This document shows, piece after piece, positions 10,599-23,767 of a DNA stretch of 64,000 nucleotides. Both the position numbers and the translations under genes were made by a program. The DNA lies in assembly GCA_947172415.1 (NCBI GenBank), contig OX359192.1, positions 7,240,401-7,304,400 on the forward strand, in the 5' to 3' direction. Positions within the stretch are counted from its first letter, which is position 1; each line of letters begins with the position of its first letter. This DNA is from Chondrosia reniformis. Its lineage: Eukaryota; Porifera; Demospongiae; Chondrillida; Chondrillidae. The notes beneath the pieces were generated by a model. It saw only the letters and a program-made list of their open reading frames with translations, did no database searches and had not been told where the DNA came from.

Positions 10599-12649
10599 TT
10601 TATTTTACGCAGTGGCTAGAGTGCCGGTACCGGTACCGGTAATTTTATTGCGTTAAAGTACCGGTAATTTTAAGACTGATTACGTTCGATACCGGCATCA
10701 TTACATTATATTGTACCTTATTAGAATTCTCTTCAATATTAATTTTACATAATATCACAACGAGAAAAAAGAAGAAAAAACGACCCAAGCGTGTTTGGAT
10801 CCTGATGGGTTCCCAGACCCTTCAACAAATATCGCGATATGCTAACGATAAGGAAAAAAAGAGAAAAACGTCCATTCTCAATGGGCTACAACAAATATCG
10901 CGATATACTGACGATAAGAAAAAAACCAGTCACGTTAGCCAGCAGAGACTGCTGTTACCGTCGAGCACCACGAGGAGGTATGACTTGGATTTTGCTCGAC
11001 GCAAGGAGTTCACGTTACCATCCACAATGCGAGCCGTCCTTCCATCGCTGGTCGTCTGGGGCCAGGATCGTTGGTAACGCCTAACTGGTGCAGTTTCGGC
11101 TTTGGTATTCACGGAGTGACAGAACCGGCCTTATCCCTCCCCGGGTTCCGTTGTATCGATAAATCGATAATTGGTGAGCACATCCCCATGGCACCAACCG
11201 ATACAGGGCAGCTACGGAACCTAGACACTGCCAAGCCAACGAGTTCGGACTTACTTCCTTACACGAGGCTCCACGCTGGCAGGCCTGAATGGTCATGTTA
11301 AAATGGACTATTTATATGCAACTACGTTGTGAAATAATAAAGAAAAAAAGGAAAAAAACTGATTGCTGTTGTAATCGATCCAATTCCAGAAGCTTCATTT
11401 TATTCTATACGCTTCTCTCTCGTATCACTCTGCCACCAGCGCGGTGGTGATGGAAGTAGAAATAATACTACTTATAATATGCACTATATTCAGTTCCTAA
11501 GTATACGGCTGGTGCTTAACATTTTTTACAATAATAGCGTTATAATTATTGTACTATATAATAGTATAAATGTAAGCACCAGCTATATACTTAATAAGTA
11601 ACAACGCCGAGTTAGCATACTCACGCCAAGTTACTCGAGGGTTTTCGTTCGTATTTTCTTTCTTTAATGGCCTGCAGTAAATCCAGAGTTAACTTAAAGA
11701 GGAAGAACAATTGATTTTGGAAAGCGTTATGTTTGAAGGTTCGATTAATAGCCCGGGATCTAGCTGTTCTTCGAGCGATGATTATAGCTTTTACTTCTGT
11801 ATTTAGGCTTGTAAATGGAACGAAACCTTAAACGACGATGTAGACAGTTTTGTTTTAATCCGTTTAGGACAGAAAAGTGTCGAATTTGTGGGTAAACCTG
11901 CTAATCTTCAGTGTCTACCATAATGATGATCAATACGAATAATAGCAAAATGACTGATGATAAAAGTATATAAGGTACAAATTAATCGTGTATACGTAGC
12001 ATAGGATGGTGCTTTGGGGCGATTGGTAGATACCTCAATACACTTAACTGTTATGTTATGCCGGTGCTTAGAACAAAAAGTGATTTAAGCACCGGTAAGC
12101 TTATAGGATGGACGCAGGACAGTTGGCAGACAACTGGACCCCCTTAACTATCAGTTTGGGGCTTGCCGGTGCTTAGAGCAAAAAGTGACTTAAGCACCGG
12201 CAAGCTTATAGGATGGGCGTAGGACAGTTGGCAGACACCTGGACCCCCTTAACTGTCAGTTTGGGGCTTGCCGGTGCTTAGAGCAAAAAGTGACTTAAGC
12301 ACCGGCAAGCTTATAAGATGGACACAGGACATTTGGCAGACACCTGGACCCCTTAACTGTCAGTCTCTTTACTTTCCCTTTTGCCATTTGCCGAGCGGAA
12401 GAAATAACTATAAGGTGTTCTGTTTTATTACGGTTACTTTAACACAGCTATATATGTGTACAGAGTTGTAAGCTGGTGCTTATCAATGTACTGTTATACT
12501 TATATTATATGTAATATATATAATTCTTGACAGTGCTTAACCACTGTTGTATACACTTTAATAGCTCAGTTTTTGTGTAACGGTACTGGCACTTTAACGC
12601 AATACGTTCTGTTACCAGTACCGGCACTCTAGCTACTGCGTTTATTTTA
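10599..12649. mobile_element. Non-autonomous TIR DNA transposon (10608-12640), MULE-like, with 9-bp target duplication
   Basis: The element runs 10608-12640 (2,033 bp). Its first about 60 bp (cgcagtggctagagtgccgg...) are an imperfect inverted copy of its last about 60 bp (...ctctagctactgcg). It is flanked by perfect 9-bp direct repeats tttatttta at 10599-10607 and 12641-12649. A 9-bp duplication with long TIRs is typical of Mutator-like elements. No transposase is encoded. Inside are two copies of an acaaatatcgcgatat motif (about 10826, 10890), a GC-richer block at 11040-11240 that is related to the 1.1-kb blocks at 56 and 62 kb, a hairpin at 11502-11595, and a 105-bp tandem repeat at 12061-12365. 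Confidence 0.8.
12061..12365. repeat. 105-bp tandem repeat, about three units, each with a hairpin
   Basis: Units begin at 12061, 12166 and 12271, exactly 105 bp apart. Each opens with an inverted repeat (ccggtgctta, about 15-base loop, taagcaccgg) followed by about 70 bp of shared sequence. The last two units are nearly identical. The same gctggtgctta stem recurs inverted at about 11510 and 11575 inside the same transposon. Confidence 0.85.
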
Positions 12650-12760
12650 TTGTTGATTGGCCGAATGTTTCATTTGATGCTAGGATACACATTGTGACTA
12701 GATTAGTTTTTGTATGGTGAAAAACATACATACACCTATGTATACATGTACAACTACTAT

Positions 12761-12925
12761 AATATGAAGCTTAAATTTGGTGTCTACATTCACCAACATG
12801 TATGAAATATTTCCAAACAGTTTTAGAATTTTTGATTTCTACATAAATTTGCCCTAACTCTCCCCATACATTAACTTAATAGAATGCACATTTAGTGCCG
12901 TAACTCTGTCAAATGGATAAATATA
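12761..12925 (-). repeat. Solitary monomer of the 55-64 kb satellite
   Basis: The reverse complement of this segment aligns over its length with the older satellite subtype near 55.0-57.5 kb and 63.1 kb. Shared words include catttgacagagttacggc, gtagaaatcaaaa and ctaaaactgtttggaaat. It is a single copy about 110 bp outside the right end of the TIR transposon and about 70 bp downstream of SLC38A10. Confidence 0.8.
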
Positions 12926-12994
12926 ATATTTTATATTATATTATAAAACAAGACTTGGTCAACTTATGCTTTATGTAATAATAATTATTATTGA

Positions 12995-15900
12995 CTACAA
13001 GTCATTTTGAGGGGGTTGTGGATTAGTTGAACTTTTGCTCTCTGTCTTGTCTTCCATCTTTGTCGTCTCCTCTGAATGAACCTCCTCCTGTTTGGCATTG
13101 TCATCCACTGAATCTTCTTGGCTAGGAGAATTATTTAAGTTTACTTTATCAGAATCTTCGCTAGCCAGTCCCTTCTGCTCCTGAGTTGATTGACCTGTAT
13201 CTTGTCCATTGGACTGTTCAGTTGCTATTTCTGACTTCTGTTTCTCATCCTGTTTGGGTTCGTTTGGTGATTGAGTTGTTTCTAAACTGTTTTTGACTTC
13301 TTCATCCTGAGATTTCTTATCATCTGTTTCTCCATTAATCCCTTCCTTTAAGTTTGTTTCTTTCTCCTCATTCAGTGGTCCATCTTCATTTCCTTTGGCT
13401 TCTTGATCTTTTTCAAGTTTGTCAATCTTTTCTTTCAGTTCACCAATCTCTTTTAAAATGGCTTCTTGATCTTCCTTTCGTACAACCACTGTTTCCTTCT
13501 TTTCTGCTTTATCATCTTTTCCTTCTTTTCCTTCATCTCCCTCCTTTTCCACTTCTTGTTTAAGCTCTTTCTCTTCTTCAACGTCTACTGGTATAACAGG
13601 TTCTTTTCGTTCTTCAGCAATAATTTTGGGCACCTTTGGTTCTGTACTCTCTTCATCTGTTTGATCCACCATTTCAAGGTTAGACTTTTCATTGATAACT
13701 TCCTCACTTTTGTCCTCCTCAAATACACCTTTGTCTTGTACATCTGGATTATTCTCCTCATTGGATAACGCTAATCTATTGTCAGGTAATAGCAACTTTT
13801 GAGTAACTAGCTCCTTTACCAAAGGCTGTTGTGTCTCAGGGTCTAGTTCAACGAGAGTCACTTCATTAGTCTTTTCTGGAGACTTACTAATAATTACCAC
13901 TGTACTCACGACCATGAAGAATACACCAAGTACAAGAAAGATCTGTGAACAAATAAATAATATGTATAGGCCTTGAGAGGATGTACATATGTACATATAC
14001 GTAGTGTACAATTCTATATGTAGTGTACACACCTTTGCGAGCAGTCTTCCAGCAGTTCCAGATTTTGAAGCTTTTAAATGGAAGACAGCTGGAAATATAA
14101 ATGCGATACAGGATCCTACTACAGCTCCAGTGATTGATAGCATAAATTCAACTGCAAATTAAAAGTTCCACATACATTTGTAAAAACTTTTACACATATC
14201 AGATGTAGTCATACTGACCCTTTGGTATGAAAACAGCTATGAACAAAGCTGAAAATACTAGCGTTGCAGTTATGACAGTAAATCTTGGATTTGGAATGGA
14301 TTCTGGGGCATTTAGTGCAAGTGATTTGGGTGTCTACATTATAATATATAAGGTGATACTAATCTCAACACATATACGTACATACATAGGTACATTTAAT
14401 ACATTACCTTCAAAAACAACTTGACAATCAGTGAATCAACACTGACCCGGCAGGCAAACATGCACAGTGGAATGGAGGCTACCACAGTTAAAGCAAAACC
14501 TAGAGGAATCAGAAAAAGATATAATTATGTTCACAAGACTGCTACTTTTGAAAGTTGGACAATTAAGAGATCCACCATGAATAAAATTGAGAAGAATGCA
14601 GCTGTTACTAACTTAGCTTGACCAGAAAAGCCATTATACTGCTTGGAAAGTTCATCAATATATCACCTGGTATCTCTGTATTGAAGTATGCTATCAACCC
14701 TAAATATCCAACCTACATATGTAACAGTATACAGGAGGAGAATGGTATACATAGGTCTAATATAGGACACACGCATGCCAGTACATAAACAGACAATCCT
14801 AAGGGGTGAACACCATGAACAGTGGCATATGCAATAAACTCACTGCAGTGTACAAGGTTGCAACAAACGAAACTGCTGCCTTTACAACTGAATACATGCC
14901 GGTAAGTGACTTATCTGGATGCGATTCACGGATGAGGAACAAGGTTCTTTAAAACAGAAGACCAAGAAGATATTTCAGTACAAGGTAAAAAGATTAGTAA
15001 AATTCAATGATTTCTTACGTTTGGCAGCAAAAGGCGACTGTTAAGATAGGAAGACAAGTTAAAACTCCAGAAAAGTCAAAATATTTAATTCCCATTAACC
15101 ACTGAAAATTAAAAAGATTATCAAGTGAGAGGATTCCGAGCTATAAAAATAAACAAAAAACAAGTGTATTCCTCAAACACAAGTATCATATCAAATAATC
15201 TTAACATTGCCTCAAATGGGTCTGTGTTGAGCTTTACTTTACGAGAAACTCACATAGACTATGAGTGTCAGGTACACCAACATGCTTAGAGCAGCAACAA
15301 CCGCTAGTTTACGGATATCCCTCAGCATGGAGAGAGGGAAGACAATTAAAATGCCAGATAAAACAAGGAGGGATCTCCTTAGAGAATCGTGCTCCTAAAT
15401 AGAGGGACATAATGTACAGAGTAATAGTTGATGGGACAAAGAGGTGTTATACATAGCTAAGGGAATTCCAGCATAAATATGAGCTACCCGATACCAGAAT
15501 AACTACATACATATGTGTACTGCAGCTGCTAACCCAACTGGTGCCAAGAAGACTATTAACAGTACTTGGTAACAGGTCGCCAATAATAATGAACATGGCG
15601 ATGCTTATGCCAAACAGCAAGCCAATATTACTCAGTATCATTAGGAGTTTTCCAATCAGACCAAATGTCTGGTATGCTACAGGAAACAAAATACAAACAA
15701 ATGTGATAAAACAAGAGATACACAAGAGATACACATCATGTATAGAAGCACTTTAACAAAGCTTTTTATTCTTTTCAAATACCAAGAACATTGACATTGA
15801 ATGTCTCTGCACTTGCAGACTACCTAACAAAGATCTGGTCTTTCTTAGACATACTAAAGGGACCCTAAAGACACTCCTAATTAATGTAAATATTCTATAT

Positions 15901-16246
15901 AAACGCAATGTAAACTCGTAGTATAATGGATTATGCGGTTTTCAAACACACGTACCTAACATTTCATACGTGTGGCTATTTGTCAGTTGAGCCGACTTTA
16001 GTAGCAGCCAACAAGAGGACATTGTCATGTATCCACTTAGATAGAGCAGAACCAATCCTAGTGCCAGCCCGCACTGTACCCGTGTAGGAAAAGATTTGTC
16101 TATTTAAACAAAGGATCATTTTGTGTATATGGCGAAACACATACCTTGGTAAAAACAAAAGGCATTGATAGGATCGAGACACCGACAATGGTGTTAGCGA
16201 GGTTCAGAACACTGGATAGCCAAGACGACATAGTTATCAAGCTCAT
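12995..16246 (-). CDS. SLC38A10: SLC38A10-type amino-acid transporter with long acidic C-terminal tail
   Basis: Eleven exons, 700 residues: 16145-16246, 15956-16073, 15534-15676, 15254-15394, 15019-15140, 14844-14946, 14613-14712, 14408-14499, 14219-14333, 14033-14151, 12995-13942. It is an AAAP-family membrane transporter for neutral amino acids such as Gln, Ala and Glu. Family marks are NLANTIVGVSILSMPF in helix 1, the KCG/S-x-L junction, FIIIGDLLPS, NFPSSIMAFLVKLS, CMFACRVSVDSL and LSITGAVVGSCIAFIFPA, which align along human SLC38A10. About eleven hydrophobic segments occupy residues 1-400. The last 300 residues are Glu/Lys-rich and low-complexity, with EKKETVVVRKED and coiled-coil-like EIGELKEKIDKLEKDQE, as in SLC38A10 and unlike shorter SLC38 members. 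The ATG at 16246 is followed by a second in-frame ATG five codons on. Confidence 0.9.
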
Positions 16247-16465
16247 ATGACCTCTGAGTGGGTAAATCACATTTATCTACAGTACGTATACGTATAACTA
16301 AAAAGCGGCCATTTAAAAAAGTCTCAATAATAGTTAACAACAAAAAGACTGGGTGAAACTTGGTCGTGAAAAATTGCTATAGTTCTGCTCATGTAAAATA
16401 TTCTGCAACCGATTATCAGAAATATGAATTTCATAAAATGTCTGACATTCAACAGCAGTTGCAGT
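16247..16465. promoter_or_regulatory. 219-bp gap: UCKL1 3' end and SLC38A10 upstream region
   Basis: Both flanking genes are on the minus strand, so this must hold the UCKL1 3' UTR and the SLC38A10 promoter. No distinct motif was recognised. Confidence 0.4.
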
Positions 16466-19648
<3,183 letters not shown>

Positions 19649-19720
19649 TTTCAATCATTTTACACACCAAAAATGGCGGCAACTTTAAATAAGAAATACA
19701 ATCGTTTACATTTGCTAATA

Positions 19721-22700
19721 TTATTGATAATATGGAGTTCCAGGTCTCGACTGGGGGTAATTCAGGACTTCACGATCAGCTTCCTGTGAAATTGATTTGG
19801 CTATATCTCCTTTGCCTATATTTACCAAGGTATCTAAAAGAGTTTTAAATGCCTTGGGTGTCTTCCCTTCTCCACTTTTCCATTTGTGTAAGGCTTGATA
19901 ACATTTCTCCTTGATATCCCCTTGCATATCATCTATCTGTGACACGCTTGATTCTTCAAGATCAAGCCCTCTACTTAACCTCTTCCAAAAGGGAGCACAT
20001 GGATCTGCAACTTTTAGCATCAAAAATTTTGAAATTCCCAGAAGATTATCTAATGAGGCAAAGTTAGATTGATTATGCATTTTGCCATAGAGTATTTACT
20101 TACCCGTTGATAAAGATCTAAATGTAGTAAAGCTATACTGCTTTTGCAGATTTGGGGTGAGTCGTCCTTTAGTTTGTTCAGTTGGAGACACAGATCCTGG
20201 TCTAGGAGGAAGCACGAATCTCTCTTCCTGTGAATACGGCTCATTTCCTAAATAAAAAGGTTCTAAAAATGCTAAAGGATAATGGATTAGTAAATTAAAA
20301 AAAACTACAATATTGAAATAAAAGAGATTATCTGGGTTACACTGTAGTCCATTATATTCCCTTTGCCCTTTGGCATAGGTTAGCATATAAAAGGGATGTA
20401 TGTACATTACCATATGTTTCATTATCTGATGGGAGTGAGTGGACATATCCATATGGTGACTGATAGGTTACCAAATCTTCATCTGAACTATAAGGCTGGG
20501 ATGGCATTCCAGAGGATACAGCCCTTAAAACTACATACAGATAGTTTATAAACATGGTTTAGCCTAATAATGCACACACCTTGGATAACTGTAGAGATTT
20601 CTGCTACCTAGCTTCTCAGATTCATCCATTTTGATGTCTGGTGACTGAGAAATGTCTTGTATAAGGGAAACTGTCTGATCAGGGAATAATTGTTTAATTT
20701 CTCGATCAAGTTCCAATAGCTTTTCAAGGTGAGGGGATGCATCCATAAGATATTTCCTGATTTTCTTCAGCTCTCTGATGTTGAATAAATTTCTCTTTTC
20801 CAATGCAAGCTTGTCTTCAGCCCATTTAATCTGGCATATCTTCATAAGTTATGTAGAAAAATGAAAGAGCAGAACATAATCATATAAAATCAAAGTTACA
20901 GGGGATAATTGGAAGGTACTATAGCAGTTGACCATTTTAAAAAATAGTGCCATGCAGCAAAATTTACTGGATGAGTAATGACATCCATATTTTATTACAA
21001 TCAGGATTCTAAAGTAACACATCATATCATACAATTTGCACAGATGTACACTTGAATGTCTACTATTCAGCACTTAATAAGAATTTAAAAACATGTGTAC
21101 ATTACATTTAACCTGAGAGTGTTCTCTTTCATTTTGGAGCTTTGTAATATTGTTCTCTAAGATTGATATTGTTTCATTTTTTTTCTGTTGTACAAGGGAA
21201 AAAAATAGATGTCTAATAAGGAAAGGAAAGATGTTAAACTTTCCTTGATAGCCAAAGTTTTGCTGCAGGTGTGATTGTTATTAATTTGTGATGTCTAATA
21301 AGTGAATAATGTTGCTAATAGAAAGTAGAGTTAGAAATTAAAGTAGAAGCTGCTGAGTTCAAATAGAGGCTGGATCAAAAGCTACTAATAATTAGAGGAC
21401 AGAGCTTATTCAAACTTCAGGCAAAAGCTTACTTTTGCTATGGCAAGGTCTTTTGATGTTTCAGTAAGTTCTGATTTTAACCTGTCTCTATCTCTTTCTA
21501 CTGCTTTTAAATCGTCCTATATACACATGAACAATATCTCAGAAATATCCCTGGTGTAATGTAATAATAGAGCCAAATGTTAACCCACAAACATATAATA
21601 TTTAGGGTTACGAACTCTTACTGAGCTTATACCGTAAATAAATAGTAAATAAGTAAATTTCAGTGTTATTTATAGTGCTATGTATAAGTTCAGTAAGAAT
21701 TTGTAACCCGGTATAACCGTAGCAATGAATTTATACAGTATAATATAATATTTAATTGAATACAAAATGTACACTACTAAAATTTTAATATCTACCTCTT
21801 TAACAAGTTGATTGACTTCTGTTCTACTGTCCTCCATGCACAAGTTATCAATACCCTTTGTCAACTGCAAATTCATTTATATAGAAGCCACTGTATATAT
21901 ATTATTCTAAATATCTTAAGTAGGTTACTCTACTCCACTTACATTTTCCATCGTTTTCTCTAGTGAAGTTATCTTATCAGTTTTCTTCTCAAGCTCAGCC
22001 TCTTTCATTTTCAATTGCAGTCTTAGTTTTACCTTTTCAACTTGTGCATTTGTTAAAGCTTGCTTTAGCCCTTCTACTTCATTCTTATGAGGAATATCAA
22101 ATAATTATATCTTAAATTATATCTTTTAATACTATCAATGATTATACATATGTACAGTAAATCTCAATACTCCATCAAAAATTACTTACTGGCATTATAT
22201 TACGACAACTGTCCAATAGGGTAGATAACTTTAATTTTATGGAGGTGAAGTCGCTACGCTGGTTTGGATCATCTTTAAGGCAGTGAAAAATCAGGCCTCT
22301 AATTGATTCCATGTTGGGTTCTTGGGTTTTGCTGATCCACATTTGTCTTTTTGTCACTTCACAACTACCATCACCAGGTTTTGGAAATTGACATATTAAC
22401 ACATGAATGATGAGACATCCATATGCAAAAACATCTGCAGGCTTTGATAATTCCATTTTAGGCTGTGCAATCACTTCAGGGGGAAGGATGTCTTTTATGG
22501 GATAATTTTTGTTTCCAAAGGTTTGGGTACCTAGTAGGGCACCGAGACTGAAGTTTGACACTTTGGCTAAGCATCTCTGTGAAGTTGACTTCAGGAGGAC
22601 GTTAGCAGCAGTGAGGTCTCCATGAACAATGCCCTGAGAATGAAGGTATGTCATTGCATTACAGGTATCTTGCAATATTAAAAGTTTTTCTCGAGGGTTA

Positions 22701-23154
22701 AATATTAACGGCTTTCCTTCAATTGCGATTGCTTCATCGAGATACGACCATAGTGAAATATCGCATAGTTCCATAACGACACTGAATTGATTGGTGAGCG
22801 AATTACGCCAGATTCCGAAGTGTTGAACTACGTTCTCGTGATTAGCTCTGATAAGCTGCTCAGCATATTTTGATCTATCAGTTGCTATCAATTCGGATCC
22901 TAGTGATAGGTTCCTGTATTCTTTAATTGCACACTTAATTGACTCCCCTGTTTCCTTTTGATAGTACCCTTCAAACACATCAGAAAAGGTTCCAAAGGCA
23001 ATTAGCTCACGATCTCCTTCGCTACTTAGAAAATCTGCAGATTTTATCTGCTCAAAAAAGCAAAAAGAAGTAGCGCGATCAATAATAGGACATGTTTGAT
23101 AGAATCACGGTTATGGTTACATGTGACATTTGCCCGTAGACTCACATTTCCCAT
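19721..23154 (-). CDS. Myristoylated pseudokinase - coiled coil - Death domain protein
   Basis: Ten exons, 697 residues: 23146-23154, 22190-23047, 21943-22083, 21796-21864, 21433-21516, 21113-21184, 20580-20839, 20411-20523, 20104-20262, 19721-20049. The N-terminus MGNIKS fits an N-myristoylation signal (Gly2, Ser6). Residues about 15-285 are a tyrosine-kinase-like fold: glycine loop FGTFSDVF, CAIK with Lys45, a candidate helix-C Glu66, HGDLTAAN at 145-152, PPE at 192-194, DVFAYG. The DFG aspartate is replaced (VSNFSLG, Asn168), so Mg-ATP catalysis is doubtful. Exons 3-7 form a long coiled coil (VKLRLQLKMKEAELEKK and similar). A Pro/Ser/Tyr-rich linker follows, then a Death domain at about 590-680 (APFWKRLSRGLDLEESSVSQ, YQALHKWKSGEGK). 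Likely a membrane-tethered signalling adaptor; the pathway is inferred. It lies between two copies of the UCKL1/TEDC2 promoter. Confidence 0.85.
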
Positions 23155-23288
23155 TGCATATATATTTCCAATGCTGTCAAGTAGCCCTGCAAGGCTTCAA
23201 GACATACTGTAATGTGTTATAAGAAATTTACGGTCTGTGGTCTAGAGTAGAGTTCACGTGACTCGAGTGTGTCGCAATCCTTAGTATG

Positions 23289-23767
23289 GTGGTCAATCCA
23301 CTATGCAACAGAGCACTGATTACTTTACATATATAGGATTAACGAAGAGTTCGATTTCGAAAGTGAAATATAATCTGTTCATAAGATATTTTGAGAGCCA
23401 CTTAATTAAATTAAATTCTCACGTTTGTGTCCTATTCACGAAGAAAGCATACAATCACTGTAAGGAGAAGTACTATGTCAATGCACCTTTAGTATAGATT
23501 GTTTTGGTCCGTTTTCTCTTTTCGCCGCCGACACGATATCTGGCGGGTTACCCGACACAATTGCGGTGCCAGGGGACGCTAAACGTTCTTCTCTGTGTCA
23601 CAAGCATACGAGTACATAAAAACACCTTCAGATACTATGATTAATGGTAGGAATATTTTAATCACTTGTTTGATTCGCTTTCTGATTCAGAAGAGGACAC
23701 AGTAATCTGAAGTGATATCTTTCTATCTGACATTTTCAATCATTTTACACACCAAAAAATGGCGGCA
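23289..23767 (-). pseudogene. Right copy of the direct repeat: truncated UCKL1 5' end with frameshift
   Basis: Copy of 19208-19681. UCKL1 exon 1 is still open (one Asp-to-Asn change near its end). Exon 2 has lost one base in the poly-A/T run: ctttttttcgc at 19430-19439 corresponds to ctcttttcgc near 23515-23524. This breaks the frame before the basic KKRKRTK stretch. No downstream UCKL1 exon follows; the pseudokinase promoter does. The copy has only one likely function left, as promoter and first codons of the TEDC2 gene that starts at 23759. A 5-bp insertion near 23370 is another difference. Confidence 0.88.

Noticed and set aside
13354-13768. Phe/Leu-rich ORFs on the plus strand that look membrane-spanning
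   Set aside because: They are the antisense of the Glu/Lys-rich SLC38A10 tail, whose codons read as Phe/Leu/Ser on the other strand.
22190-23047. Pseudokinase considered as an active receptor tyrosine kinase
   Set aside because: No signal peptide or membrane segment, an N-terminal myristoylation motif instead, and Asn in place of the DFG aspartate.
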